Source of the DNA: Vibrio aestivus
GTDB taxonomy: Bacteria; Pseudomonadota; Gammaproteobacteria; Enterobacterales; Vibrionaceae
NCBI GenBank assembly: GCA_003263845.1
Contig: JYJN01000078.1
Span: 1-64,000 of the forward strand
Direction: 5' to 3'
Length of the DNA stretch: 64,000 bases
In this document: positions 53,968 through 63,527 of the stretch, piece after piece
Position numbering within the stretch: the first letter of the stretch is position 1
Layout of the letters: the number at the start of each line of letters is the position of its first letter
Notes under the pieces: model-generated
Told to the model about the DNA's origin: nothing
Database searches by the model: none
What the model saw: only the letters and a program-made list of their open reading frames with translations
Position numbers and translations under genes: made by a program

Positions 53968-54044
53968 GGTGGCTATAGCTCAGTTGGTAGAGCCCTGGAT
54001 TGTGATTCCGGTGGTCGCGAGTTCGAATCTCGTTAGCCACCCCA
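53968..54044 (+). tRNA. tRNA-His (anticodon GTG), copy 1
   Basis: GGTGGCTA pairs with TAGCCACC including the extra 5' G opposite C that is specific to tRNA-His. The anticodon loop TTGTGAT gives GTG. CCA is encoded. It is identical to copy 2. Confidence 0.97.
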
Positions 54045-54086
54045 TTTTTCTCTTGGAAATTTAAACCAAGTAAAAAAATACTATGT

Positions 54087-54162
<76 letters not shown>

Positions 54163-54200
54163 CTTATTCTTTTCTTAGGTTAGTTTGATAACGTAAGAAT

Positions 54201-54245
54201 GGGTCGGGGGTTCGCCTGTTCCTTGAATTGGCTCTCCACCGACTA
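54201..54245 (+). pseudogene. Remnant of a tRNA-Pro 3' part
   Basis: GGGTCGGGGGTTCG, then 16 unrelated bases, then CTCTCCACCGACTA, recall the T arm and 3' end of the flanking tRNA-Pro copies. No 5' half is present. It lies between the two His-Pro units. Confidence 0.6.
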
Positions 54246-54291
54246 CTATTATTATTTATGGCTTTTAAAGCGGTAAATACAAAAAATTGAT

Positions 54292-54368
54292 GGTGGCTAT
54301 AGCTCAGTTGGTAGAGCCCTGGATTGTGATTCCGGTGGTCGCGAGTTCGAATCTCGTTAGCCACCCCA
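54292..54368 (+). tRNA. tRNA-His (anticodon GTG), copy 2
   Basis: The 77 bases are identical to copy 1, including the 5' G and encoded CCA. It is followed 7 bases later by the second tRNA-Pro. Confidence 0.97.
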
Positions 54369-54375
54369 TTGATTT

Positions 54376-54452
<77 letters not shown>

Positions 54453-54459
54453 TCATTAA

Positions 54460-54490
54460 GAAGCCTCGTCAGTAATGACGAGGCTTTTTT
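54460..54490 (+). terminator. Terminator of the tRNA cluster
   Basis: AAGCCTCGTC, AGTAAT and GACGAGGCTT plus six T form a strong hairpin. Confidence 0.88.
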
Positions 54491-54522
54491 ACTTTCTGGA
54501 ACCTATTCATGTATTCGAATCG

Positions 54523-54606
54523 AGAGTGGGTTCGCCTGATGTTCAAGAAACAGCTCTTCACTGACCATCATTAAGAAGCCCTGTCAGTAATGACGAGGTT
54601 TTTTTG
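54523..54606 (+). pseudogene. Decayed duplicate of the tRNA-Pro 3' end with its terminator
   Basis: GTGGGTTCGCCTG, then CTCTTCACTGACCATCATTA (54554-54573) and a mutated hairpin AAGCCCTGTC/GACGAGGTTTTTTT repeat the end of tRNA-Pro copy 2 and its terminator with several changes. It shares the altered TTCGCCTG with the remnant at 54201. Confidence 0.65.
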
Positions 54607-55335
54607 TTATCTGTCATACCAAAACTCTCTTCACCTGAAGTTCAAGATATTAGCTCTTTAGCTAATTTTCCGTACTCATCCCCAAGATACAGAGCACAAT
54701 TAGTACTTTTTCATGCCTTATTAGTGAGAAAATATTGGCCGCTTTACTGCCTCAATTAGCGGGGTTTCGATCGACTGCTATACTTCCTCTTTAATGCCTG
54801 AATGAGAGATATTTTCCTCAGATTAAATAGTTTGGCGCGATTTTCATTGCTTGTGCAGAAAGGTTTTATAGTTTTTTATTAGATGGATTATCTAATAAAT
54901 GGGATTTATTCAGATCTTATATATCGAGAATGTGAGATAGATTGGTTTTTGTTTTTGTTTTGTTAATTTAAATCAAGATAAAAGTTCTGGTAAATTATTC
55001 AAGCTGAGGTTTTTATATAATTTTGTTTTATTCTCCTCAGTTAGCCATAAAATCTATTCGTGACGACCAGTAATGAGTCTTGAAGAAATTGGTAATACCA
55101 ATATTTAATGCAATTCTGATGCATAGTTATATGGGTATGCTGCTCTAAAAATGCTCAATCTCGCTTTTTTATCCTCTATTTGTTGCTTTTCTGTGAAATA
55201 TTTGCCAAATTGATGACCTTATAAAATACCAGAACAATATACTGGTAAGAATGGATTCAATTTAAGGCCACCCTTGTTTCAAATTTGGTGGCCGCAGACA
55301 GGGCAGAAAACTGTCACGCAGTAGAGGTCTGGTTA
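54607..55335. other. AT-rich non-coding stretch before the ABC importer genes
   Basis: About 700 bases with runs of T and A hold no convincing frame, tRNA or hairpin terminator. It probably contains the promoter and leader of the importer operon. The leader segment GGTGGCCGCAGACAGGGCAG precedes the ATPase gene. Confidence 0.6.
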
Positions 55336-57051
55336 ATGTCACTTTTAGAAGTTAAAAATCTTCGTATCGAGTATCCATCTCGTCACGGTGTTCACGCAGC
55401 GGTAAAGTCACTTTCGTTCAATATTGAACGTGGTGAGATTGTAGGTGTTGTTGGTGAATCTGGTGCAGGTAAATCAACGGTTGGTAACGCGGTTATCGAC
55501 CTATTGAGCCCTCCAGGGCAAATCGCTAGTGGTGAAGTATTCCTTGATGGGGAAAAGGTTTCGGGCCTAACTCCTGAAGAGATGCGCAAAGTTCGTGGTT
55601 CGAAAATCGGTTTCATTTTCCAAGACCCGATGACGTCGTTGAACCCTCTATTTACGGTTGAGCATCAGTTGAAAGAGACGATCCATGCCAATATGAAGGT
55701 ATCGGATCAAGAAGCGTATGATCGCGCTTTGTCTTTGATGGAACAGGTGGGCATTCCCCAACCTGAAAACCGTTTAAAACAGTTCCCTCACCAGTTCTCG
55801 GGCGGTATGCGTCAACGTGTGGTTATTGCGATTGCATTGGCTGGCGAACCTGACCTTATTATTGCCGATGAACCTACTACAGCACTCGATGTATCGATTC
55901 AAGACCAAATCTTGGGCTTGATTCGCGATTTGTGTATCAAGAAAAACGTAGGTTGTATGTTGGTGACCCACGATATGGGTGTGGTATCTAACGTGACTGA
56001 CCGAGTTGCGGTTATGTATCGTGGTGACTTAGTCGAGTTTGGTCCAACTAAGAAAGTTCTTGGCGACCCAGATCACTCCTACACGCGTAGCCTAATTTCA
56101 GCCGTACCACGTTCAGATGTGAAGCTTGATCGCTTTCCGCTAGTGAGTTACATCGAAGAGGCGCACGAGATGGAGCCGCTGGATGTGAAAAATCACTGGT
56201 TAGGTCAGAGCCAAGACCACCGTGATTACACGGGCCCTCTGTTGAATGTAGAGAACGTCAACCTGCGTTTTGTGACCAAAGATTCGCTGTTTGAAAGCCG
56301 TCGTGAATACGTTCAGGCGTCGAACAATGTGAGCTTTGAAGTGTTTGAAGGTGAAACCTTCGGTCTGGTAGGTGAGTCAGGTTCAGGTAAATCGACCATT
56401 GCTCGTGTTATTGCGGGTCTGTACGCGCCAAACTCAGGTAGAGTCACGTTTGAAGGTATCGACCTAACCGCCCTTAAGTCTGAACACGAACGTCGTCCGC
56501 TGCGTCGCCAAATGCAGATGGTATTCCAAAATCCATACACTTCGATGAACCCGCGTATGAAGATCTTTGACATCATCGCGGAGCCAATTCGTTTCCACAA
56601 GTTAACGAAAAACGAAGTGGAAACTCGCCAGATCGTGAACGATCTACTTGATCACGTTGGTTTAGGCGTGATGGCGGGTGTGAAGTACCCACATGAATTC
56701 TCGGGTGGTCAGCGTCAGCGTATTTCGATTGCGCGCGCTTTGGCAACTCGCCCTCGTTTATTGATTTGTGATGAACCAACGTCTGCTTTGGATGTGTCGG
56801 TTCAGGCGCAGATTCTTAATCTATTAAAAGATCTACAAGATGAGTTAAATCTCACCATGCTGTTCATCAGTCACGATCTGCCGGTGATTCGTCAGATGTG
56901 TGATCGTGTTGGTGTGATGCAGATGGGAACGCTTTTGGAGGTTGCACCGACAGAGCAACTCTTCACGTCGCCTCAGCATGAATACAGCAAACAACTGATT
57001 TCTTTAATGCCGGAATTTACTGGCCTCAGAGAAGATCTAAAAACGGCTTAA
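55336..57051 (+). CDS. Peptide-type ABC importer, fused double ATPase subunit
   Basis: The 571-residue protein carries two ABC ATPase domains in tandem, each of the Dpp/Opp class, where most systems have separate D and F subunits. Walker A motifs are GESGAGKST and GESGSGKST, signatures SGGMRQR and SGGQRQR, and Walker B regions LIIADEPTTALD and LLICDEPTSALD. Each ends with an oligopeptide-transporter C-terminal region. ATG 55336 with AGAGG upstream is preferred over a longer frame. It is followed by the binding protein and two permeases. Confidence 0.93.
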   Translation: MSLLEVKNLRIEYPSRHGVHAAVKSLSFNIERGEIVGVVGESGAGKSTVGNAVIDLLSPPGQIASGEVFLDGEKVSGLTPEEMRKVRGSKIGFIFQDPMTSLNPLFTVEHQLKETIHANMKVSDQEAYDRALSLMEQVGIPQPENRLKQFPHQFSGGMRQRVVIAIALAGEPDLIIADEPTTALDVSIQDQILGLIRDLCIKKNVGCMLVTHDMGVVSNVTDRVAVMYRGDLVEFGPTKKVLGDPDHSYTRSLISAVPRSDVKLDRFPLVSYIEEAHEMEPLDVKNHWLGQSQDHRDYTGPLLNVENVNLRFVTKDSLFESRREYVQASNNVSFEVFEGETFGLVGESGSGKSTIARVIAGLYAPNSGRVTFEGIDLTALKSEHERRPLRRQMQMVFQNPYTSMNPRMKIFDIIAEPIRFHKLTKNEVETRQIVNDLLDHVGLGVMAGVKYPHEFSGGQRQRISIARALATRPRLLICDEPTSALDVSVQAQILNLLKDLQDELNLTMLFISHDLPVIRQMCDRVGVMQMGTLLEVAPTEQLFTSPQHEYSKQLISLMPEFTGLREDLKTA

Positions 57052-57160
57052 GCCGGCCTGAGACCTTTTGGCCTACAGGTAACCCCAAGCTCGCTTGGGC
57101 ACAAATAACAGAAGCAAACACAACAATTAGGGACTTGGATCCCGCATGAAGGAGTTATGC

Positions 57161-58714
57161 ATGAAAACCATGAAAAGCAAACTAGCAGTTGCATTGATGG
57201 CTGCAGGTCTTAGCTTTAGCGCAGCAGCGGCAGACATTAAAGTGGCGTACGACGCAGACCCTGTGTCATTAGACCCACATGAGCAGTTGTCTGGCGGCAC
57301 AATGCAGCTATCTCACATGGTATTTGATCCATTGATTCGCTTTACTCAAGATATGGATTTTGAACCTCGCTTGGCTGAATCTTGGGAGCGTGTTGATAAC
57401 GAGACTATTCGTTTCAAACTGCGCCAAGGTGTTAAATTCCACTCTGGTAACGACCTAACTGCAGACGACGTAGTATGGACGTTCAACCGTCTAAAAGAGT
57501 CACCAGACTTTAAAGGCATCTTTGCACCGCTTGTTGCTCTAACTAAAGTTGATGATTTCACGTTCGACATTAAAACTGATGGCACTTACCCACTGGTTGA
57601 AAACGTAGCAACCTACATTTTCCCAATGGACAGCAAGTTCTACTCAGGTACAACAGCTGACGGTAAAGACAAAGCAGAAATCGTGAAGCACGGTAACTCG
57701 TTCGCTTCAACGAACCAATCTGGTACGGGTCCATTCGTTGTTAAGTCTCGTGAGCAAGGTGTTCAAGTACAGTTCGAGCGTTTCGACAGCTACTGGGATA
57801 CAGAAAGCAAAGGTAACGTTGAGAACCTAACTCTAGTTCCAATCAAAGAGTCTGCGACACGTGTTGCTGCACTTCTTTCTGGTGGCGTTGACATGATCGC
57901 TCCAGTATCTCCAAACGACTACACACGTATCCAGAAAGCGAATGATATCGAGCTTTACACTATGCCTGGTACTCGTGTAATCACGTTCCAATTGAACCAA
58001 AACAGCAACCCTGCACTGAAAGACGTTCGCGTTCGTCAAGCGATCGTGTACGCGGTGAACAACGAGGGTATTGCTAAGCGCATCATGAAAGGCGCAGCGA
58101 CTGCGGCAGCTCAGCAGAGCCCAGTGGGTTACGCAGGTTATAACGAAGACCTTAAGCCACGTTTCGATCTGAAAAAAGCAAAAGAGCTGATGAAAGAAGC
58201 GGGTTACGAAGATGGCTTCACGCTAACGATGATGGCGCCAAACAACCGTTACGTAAACGACGACAAGATTGCTCAAGCAACGGCTGCAATGCTGTCTAAG
58301 ATTGGCATCAAGGTTGACCTGAAGACAATGCCTAAAGCGCAGTACTGGCCTGAGTTCGATAAGTGTGCGGCAGACATGCTAATGATCGGCTGGCACCCAG
58401 ATACTGAGGATTCAGGTAACTTCACTGAGTTCCTAACCATGACGCGTAATGCTGAAACAGGTAAAGGTCAGTACAACTGTGGTCACTATTCAAATCCTGA
58501 AATCGACAAGGTGATTGAAGAGACTAACACAATGACAGACCTTGCTAAGCGTAGTGAACTTCTGAAGCAAGTTGAAGCAACGCTATACGACGAAGCGGCG
58601 TTTGTTCCTCTACACTGGCAAGATCCATCATGGGCTGCGAAGAGCAATGTTGAGATCGGTCCAATCGTTAACGGTATGAACTTCCCATACTTTGGCGACT
58701 TGGTTGTGAAGTAA
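57161..58714 (+). CDS. ABC importer periplasmic substrate-binding protein (SBP_bac_5 family)
   Basis: The 517-residue protein has a signal peptide (MKSKLAVALMAAGLSFSAAA) and a family 5 solute-binding domain beginning VAYDADPVSLDPHEQLSGG, with FKLRQGVKFHSGNDLTADDV and VRQAIVYAVN. Such proteins bind di- or oligopeptides, nickel or other solutes; the substrate is not clear. ATG 57161 is chosen since AAGGAG lies 7 bases upstream. Strong codon bias suggests high expression. Confidence 0.93.
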   Translation: MKTMKSKLAVALMAAGLSFSAAAADIKVAYDADPVSLDPHEQLSGGTMQLSHMVFDPLIRFTQDMDFEPRLAESWERVDNETIRFKLRQGVKFHSGNDLTADDVVWTFNRLKESPDFKGIFAPLVALTKVDDFTFDIKTDGTYPLVENVATYIFPMDSKFYSGTTADGKDKAEIVKHGNSFASTNQSGTGPFVVKSREQGVQVQFERFDSYWDTESKGNVENLTLVPIKESATRVAALLSGGVDMIAPVSPNDYTRIQKANDIELYTMPGTRVITFQLNQNSNPALKDVRVRQAIVYAVNNEGIAKRIMKGAATAAAQQSPVGYAGYNEDLKPRFDLKKAKELMKEAGYEDGFTLTMMAPNNRYVNDDKIAQATAAMLSKIGIKVDLKTMPKAQYWPEFDKCAADMLMIGWHPDTEDSGNFTEFLTMTRNAETGKGQYNCGHYSNPEIDKVIEETNTMTDLAKRSELLKQVEATLYDEAAFVPLHWQDPSWAAKSNVEIGPIVNGMNFPYFGDLVVK

Positions 58715-58736
58715 ACAGTGGTTAAATAAGTAGTCG

Positions 58737-58829
58737 TTAAGTAATAGAACTTAGATTCATTACTTAAATACTCTCGCACCTAGTTATGTGAATTTTCGGT
58801 TCTGAGGAATTAGCAGCAGCTAGGTGCGA
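58737..58829 (+). promoter_or_regulatory. Two inverted repeats between binding-protein and permease genes
   Basis: TTAAGTAAT/ATTACTTAA (58737-58767) and TCGCACCTAG/CTAGGTGCGA with a 36-base loop (58774-58829) lie in the 245-base gap. They could protect the upstream mRNA or attenuate read-through so that the binding protein exceeds the permeases, a common pattern in ABC importers. Confidence 0.5.
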
Positions 58830-58959
58830 AATACGATTTTTGGTGCTTAACTTTGTTTCAGTCGGGTTGGGTACCATTTTTCAGACTGAAAGTTGCAGTC
58901 GGCTTTATTTGTTTGCCGATTTTGCAGGCTGAAATCTACGGATAGAAAAGGGGCAAGGA

Positions 58960-59937
58960 ATGTTTTCGTTTCTGGTCAAGCGCCTGTTTCAGGCACTGAT
59001 AGTGATGTTTGTGATCAGTTTGGTAGCGTTTGCCATTCAGGATAATCTGGGTGACCCGCTGCGTGAGCTTGTCGGTCAATCTGTTTCGGAAGCGGAGCGC
59101 CAAGCGCTGCGTGATGAACTAGGCCTCAATGATCCCTTCATCGCTAAATACACTCGTTTTGTAGGCGCGGCTCTACAAGGCGATTTAGGTACATCTTACT
59201 TCTTCAAGCGCCCTGCGGTTGAAGTGATTATGGATAAGCTCGTTGCTACCCTAGAGTTGGTGTTCGGCGCCACGCTTATCATTATTGCACTTTCCATACC
59301 TTTAGGGGTTTACTCTGCAATACACCCCAAGAGTTTCTTTACTAAGGCCATCATGACCTTCAGTAGTGTCGGTATCTCGATTCCGGTCTTCTTAACCGCC
59401 ATCATGCTGATGTATGTGTTCTCGATAGAGCTCGGTTGGCTGCCGTCCTATGGGCGAGGGGAAACAGCGAATGTACTTGGATGGGAATCAGGCTTCTTTA
59501 CCATTGATGGCCTGCGCCACTTGGTTCTGCCGTGTATTGCACTGGCCTCCATCATGTTGCCGCTGTTCATCCGTTTGGTACGTTCTGAAATGCTTGAAGT
59601 ACTGAGTTCGGAATACATCAAGTTCGGTAAAGCAAAAGGCCTAGCGCTCAATAAAATCTACTACCAGCACGCGCTGAAAAACACCATGCTGCCAGTATTG
59701 ACGGTAGGTGGTGTGCAGATCGGTACTATGGTGGCATACACCATTCTAACCGAAACTGTATTCCAATGGCCGGGTACAGGCTTCCTATTCCTTGAAGCGA
59801 TTAACCGTGTAGATACGCCACTTATCACGGCGTACGTTATCTTTGTTGGTCTAATCTTTGTTGTGACTAACACTATTGTTGACTTGCTGTACGGCATCAT
59901 CAACCCAACGGTTGACCTAACTGGGAAAGGAGCATAA
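58960..59937 (+). CDS. ABC importer permease, DppB/OppB type
   Basis: The 325-residue inner-membrane protein starts FSFLVKRLFQALIVMFVISL and has about six helices. The DppB-type inner-membrane EAA region is SSEYIKFGKAKGLALNKIYY, followed by HALKNTMLPVLTVGGVQIG. It pairs with the next gene product, which starts 2 bases after its stop. Confidence 0.94.
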   Translation: MFSFLVKRLFQALIVMFVISLVAFAIQDNLGDPLRELVGQSVSEAERQALRDELGLNDPFIAKYTRFVGAALQGDLGTSYFFKRPAVEVIMDKLVATLELVFGATLIIIALSIPLGVYSAIHPKSFFTKAIMTFSSVGISIPVFLTAIMLMYVFSIELGWLPSYGRGETANVLGWESGFFTIDGLRHLVLPCIALASIMLPLFIRLVRSEMLEVLSSEYIKFGKAKGLALNKIYYQHALKNTMLPVLTVGGVQIGTMVAYTILTETVFQWPGTGFLFLEAINRVDTPLITAYVIFVGLIFVVTNTIVDLLYGIINPTVDLTGKGA

Positions 59938-59939
59938 TC

Positions 59940-60878
59940 ATGAGCCAATCACTTGCAGCTCCTTCTCGTTGGGAGCGTTTTAAACAGTCAGACTTCTTGT
60001 ATCACTTCAAGCGCGACAAAGTTGCGATGACAAGTTTTGCTGTCTTCCTCATGTTCTTAGTGTTTGCTCTGGCGGCACCACTGATTGCGCCAACAGACCC
60101 ATACGATCTGACGACCATCGATATCATGGACTCTGAACTGCCACCTTCTTGGATGGAAGGCGGAGATGAGAACTTTATATTGGGCACTGATGAGCAGGGT
60201 CGTGATATTTTATCGACTATCTTATACGGTTCACGCTTGTCGCTGACGATTGGTTTCTTTGCGGTTGCGCTGCAGCTGTTCTTAGGCATCATCATCGGTT
60301 TGTCAGCAGGTTACTTTGGTGGCCGAGTGGATAGCTTCCTAATGCGTTTTGCAGATGTTCAGCTGTCATTCTCTACTATGATGGTGGCGATCATCGTATC
60401 GGCCATCTTTAAAGCCAGCTTTGGTAGTGACTTCTACAGCCAATATGCGGTGGTCATGCTGGTGGTGATCATCGGTGTGGCTGAATGGCCACAGTATGCG
60501 CGTACCATTCGTGCCTCGGTACTGGCAGAGAAGAAGAAAGAGTACGTGGAAGCAGCACGCGTAATGGGTTTTAAAGCCCCGCGTATTATGTTCCGCCATA
60601 TCTTGCCGAACTGCCTGTCGCCAATCTTGGTTATTTCAACCGTACAGGTTGCAAACGCAATCATGTCAGAGGCAGCACTGTCGTTCCTAGGTTTAGGTCT
60701 ACCGGTAGACCAGCCGTCGCTAGGTGCGTTAATCAGCATTGGCTTTAAGTACATCTTCTCGGGTGCATGGTGGATTACTGCCTTCCCGGGTATCGTGCTA
60801 GTAACGTTAGTTCTGGTTATCAACTTACTGGGTGACTGGCTACGTGATGTATTCAACCCTAAGATCTATAAAGGGTGA
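59940..60878 (+). CDS. ABC importer permease, DppC/OppC type
   Basis: The 312-residue protein has the OppC-type N-terminal region (KRDKVAMTSFAVFLMFLVFAL), the GTDEQGRDILSTILYGSRLSL motif (quoted in part), and the EAA loop KKEYVEAARVMGFKAPRIMF, then HILPNCLSPILV. It is the last gene of the importer operon. A terminator follows at 60918. Confidence 0.94.
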   Translation: MSQSLAAPSRWERFKQSDFLYHFKRDKVAMTSFAVFLMFLVFALAAPLIAPTDPYDLTTIDIMDSELPPSWMEGGDENFILGTDEQGRDILSTILYGSRLSLTIGFFAVALQLFLGIIIGLSAGYFGGRVDSFLMRFADVQLSFSTMMVAIIVSAIFKASFGSDFYSQYAVVMLVVIIGVAEWPQYARTIRASVLAEKKKEYVEAARVMGFKAPRIMFRHILPNCLSPILVISTVQVANAIMSEAALSFLGLGLPVDQPSLGALISIGFKYIFSGAWWITAFPGIVLVTLVLVINLLGDWLRDVFNPKIYKG

Positions 60879-60917
60879 TTGAGCCGATAGACTTTGCTTA
60901 AAAAATAGTCCTAAACT

Positions 60918-60948
60918 AGAGCCGTAATCATATTACGGCTCTTTTTTT
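60918..60948 (+). terminator. Terminator of the ABC importer operon
   Basis: AGAGCCGTAAT, CAT and ATTACGGCTCTTTTTTT form a strong hairpin. Confidence 0.88.
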
Positions 60949-61017
60949 GCATTCATTTTAGCAATTACTTTAGAACGAGAGTCTCTCGACGATTAATCGA
61001 TTAGGTTTGAAGAGCAT

Positions 61018-61929
61018 ATGGAAAGAAGTAGGGCAGCAAAGCCACTCGTCACCTGTACTAAATTATTGGCCATCGCAGCATTTACGCTACCTGTATGGCT
61101 GCCGTCCGCCCAGGCGCAAGAGCAAGATTTTCTTTGTGATGCGACTCAAGCATCAACCAACGAATTACCTGTACTGGAAAAAAGTTGCCCCATCGGCAAA
61201 GGGTTATGGGGTAATCAAAAACCAAAACACAATCAGAGCACATTTTGGATTCAGTGTGGTCTGCTTAATAAGCCGCTGTCTTTGGCCGAGGCTAAAGCGT
61301 TGTATAACGTGGTATCGGGCGATGTATGGAATAAGCCTGAAGATAAAGGTACCCGTTGCTTGATTGGCCCGTACCAAGACTACAAGCAAGCTCGCGCCGA
61401 TATGTTGAATGTCCGTAAGGTCAAAAGCTACGAAGAGGCGTTTATCCGAGAGGTGGCGAGCAAGTCTGCGGGTATGGCTAAACCAGCGCCTGCTCCTCGT
61501 CAGAAGAATAAGTCTAAAGCCGTTGAACCGAAGCAAGTGGCTACTTCAGCAGTCCCTGTAGCCACCACTATGAGCACAGCCGACACAGAGATGCCAAGTG
61601 AAGTCACCGTTCGTTTGACGGCGGAAGTCTCAGGTGTGACCTATAAAGTACCCTACCTGATGTTCAGTGATGAGCAGTTCTACATGGAACACGGCTTGCC
61701 TTGGAACCGCTTGAACTATAAAACCGCAACCGAGTTGTGTGCGGAGATGGACATGATGTTACCTACCGAAGCTCAATGGCAACAACTGCTTGATGCGAAC
61801 ATTATGAGTAAGAATAAGTGGCCAATGCATTTGCCGTATTGGGGTAAAGACAGAAAAGCCTTGTTCACCACTGGTAAGGTCAGTCAGTTGAAAGGAACGT
61901 CATTGCTTAATGTCGCTTGTATAAAATAG
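61018..61929 (+). CDS. Exported SPOR-domain-like protein
   Basis: The 303-residue product has an N-terminal signal (LLAIAAFTLPVWLPSAQAQ) and a region at about residues 75-135 with FWIQCGLLNKPLSLAEAKAL and TRCLIGPYQDYKQARADM, typical of a SPOR peptidoglycan-binding domain. A proline/lysine/alanine-rich linker follows, then a C-terminal part of unknown type with TATELCAEMDMMLPTEAQWQ that recalls formylglycine-enzyme-like domains. Its role in the envelope is unknown. Confidence 0.75.
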   Translation: MERSRAAKPLVTCTKLLAIAAFTLPVWLPSAQAQEQDFLCDATQASTNELPVLEKSCPIGKGLWGNQKPKHNQSTFWIQCGLLNKPLSLAEAKALYNVVSGDVWNKPEDKGTRCLIGPYQDYKQARADMLNVRKVKSYEEAFIREVASKSAGMAKPAPAPRQKNKSKAVEPKQVATSAVPVATTMSTADTEMPSEVTVRLTAEVSGVTYKVPYLMFSDEQFYMEHGLPWNRLNYKTATELCAEMDMMLPTEAQWQQLLDANIMSKNKWPMHLPYWGKDRKALFTTGKVSQLKGTSLLNVACIK

Positions 61930-61945
61930 AGATCTAACTATTTTA

Positions 61946-61971
61946 ACAAAGCCCGCAGCTGCGGGCTTTGT
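61946..61971. terminator. Terminator between the SPOR gene and the small leftward gene
   Basis: ACAAAGCCCGCAG/CTGCGGGCTTTGT is a perfect 26-base palindrome with weak T tracts. It is placed between convergent genes. Confidence 0.7.
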
Positions 61972-61981
61972 TGTTAGACTT

Positions 61982-62233
61982 TTATTTCCAGCCCAAATCG
62001 ACTTCCATTGTCGGTGATATACCATCGTGTTCGCCACACATCTCATCATAAGTGCTGCAGTGGATAAGAGTAGCGGATTGATAGTGGCCTTCAGTGAAGT
62101 GTGTTTTGGCGTGTTCTAAACTCGAGAACTTAAGGGGTTGCTGGTTATCGCCTTTGATCAGCTCTTTGTGGTTTCCCAATACTTGGTAACCGAGATAGAT
62201 ATCCCCTTCAAAAGATTCAATCAGTAATTTCAT
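61982..62233 (-). CDS. Small protein of unknown function
   Basis: The 83-residue protein begins MKLLIESFEGDIYLGYQV and ends VDLGWK. ATG 62233 is chosen since AAGGAGG lies 7 bases upstream. It looks like a single alpha/beta domain without membrane segment: two strands, then LKFSSLEHAKTHFTEG as a helix. It may belong to the DUF6482 group, which is uncertain. Confidence 0.75.
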   Translation of the reverse strand: MKLLIESFEGDIYLGYQVLGNHKELIKGDNQQPLKFSSLEHAKTHFTEGHYQSATLIHCSTYDEMCGEHDGISPTMEVDLGWK

Positions 62234-62393
62234 AACGGCCTCCTTGATCAAAGTTTAATCAAATACGAGTGATTTCGAGAGAAAGTTCACATGATTTGCA
62301 GCAAGGTCGCATCAAGGAGAGCGCGTACTTCGCGTTTACTAAGCTCAGAAAAAAGCATCGCTTGAGTATAAATTACTGATTGCCGATAATATA

Positions 62394-62423
62394 ATTTAAC
62401 CGCGAAAGGCCAACACGCCCTAG
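62394..62423. repeat. Remnant of the right end of the 17.6-kb MITE-like element
   Basis: ATTTAACCGCGAAAGGCCAA and the following CACGCCCT match the element's right end (ATTTAACCGCGAAAGATCAA, CAGACCCT) at most positions. No left end is seen nearby. It lies in the promoter region of gntR. Confidence 0.55.
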
Positions 62424-62452
62424 TAACATGCAAACAACAACGACCAGCCTTT

Positions 62453-63460
62453 ATGTCCCAAACAAATAAAAAAAGCAGACCTACGTTAGAAGATGTCGCC
62501 AATTGTGTTGGTGTGACCAAGATGACGGTATCGCGTTACATGCGAAACCCAGACTCGGTGGCGCAAAAGACGCGAGAGAAAATAGCCGCGGCGATAGAAG
62601 AGCTTGGATATATCGAAAACCGCGCTCCGGCCATGCTGTCGAAGTCATCAAGCAAGGCGATTGGTATTTTGTTGCCTTCACTGTCTAACCAGATCTTTGC
62701 TTCTTTTGTTCAAGGGATTGAGGTAGTGACTAAGGCCAATGGCTACGAGACTTTGTTGGCGCACTTTAGTTACGATGAACTAGAAGAAGAGCGCAAGATC
62801 GCATCGCTGCTGTCTTATCAGGTCGATGGCTTGATTCTAACCGAAAGTCACCATACCAAGCGCACACTACAGATGATTAAGAACTCGGGTGTTCCTGTGG
62901 TGGAAACCATGGAAATGCCAAGTGCGCCGATAGATATGGTGGTTGGTTTAGATCATGTGGATGCCTCTTATCAAGTTGTTAAACGTATGATTGAAGCGGG
63001 AAAATGTTCGATCGCTTATTTTGGTGCTCGCTTGGATACGCGTACAAAGCTGCGTATGCAAGGCTATGATCAAGCGATGCAAGAAGCAGGGCTGCAGATA
63101 AAGCATGTCTTAACTGAGGCCCACTCTAGTTTTTCACTCGCAGATGAACTGTTAGATATGGCGCTTCGCGATTATCCCGATTTAGATGGGGTGTTCTGTA
63201 CCAATGATGATATTGCGATAGGCACCTTACTCAGCGCCCAAAAGCGGGGGATAAAGGTGCCGAGCCAGTTATCTGTCGTGGGTTACAATGCGCTAGACAT
63301 TGGTCAGACAATCAGCCCTAGGCTCACCAGTGTCGATACACCACGTTTTGAAATCGGCGAGAAGAGCGCTGAGTTGCTGCTGTCAAAATTGAAGGGCGAA
63401 GAGATTGAAGAGCCGATCGTTGATATGGGCTATCGTATTTCTGAAGGCGAAAGTATTTAG
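62453..63460 (+). CDS. gntR: LacI-family gluconate repressor GntR
   Basis: The 335-residue protein has the LacI helix-turn-helix TLEDVANCVGVTKMTVSRYM at about residues 10-29 and hinge residues APAMLSKSSSKAIGILLPS before a periplasmic-binding-protein-like ligand domain. It resembles E. coli GntR, which represses gluconate uptake and Entner-Doudoroff genes. Its neighbour edd, convergent from the right, supports this. The ATG at 62453 is preceded only by a weak ribosome site. Confidence 0.9.
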   Translation: MSQTNKKSRPTLEDVANCVGVTKMTVSRYMRNPDSVAQKTREKIAAAIEELGYIENRAPAMLSKSSSKAIGILLPSLSNQIFASFVQGIEVVTKANGYETLLAHFSYDELEEERKIASLLSYQVDGLILTESHHTKRTLQMIKNSGVPVVETMEMPSAPIDMVVGLDHVDASYQVVKRMIEAGKCSIAYFGARLDTRTKLRMQGYDQAMQEAGLQIKHVLTEAHSSFSLADELLDMALRDYPDLDGVFCTNDDIAIGTLLSAQKRGIKVPSQLSVVGYNALDIGQTISPRLTSVDTPRFEIGEKSAELLLSKLKGEEIEEPIVDMGYRISEGESI

Positions 63461-63478
63461 ATCAGATGCCAGTTAGGG

Positions 63479-63508
63479 AAAAGGCGAAGCATTAGCTTCG
63501 CCTTTTTT
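63479..63508. terminator. Terminator between gntR and edd
   Basis: AAAAGGCGAAGC, ATTA and GCTTCGCCTTTTTT make a symmetric hairpin with tails on both sides. Confidence 0.88.
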
Positions 63509-63527
63509 GATTGAGTTTACCGCCACA

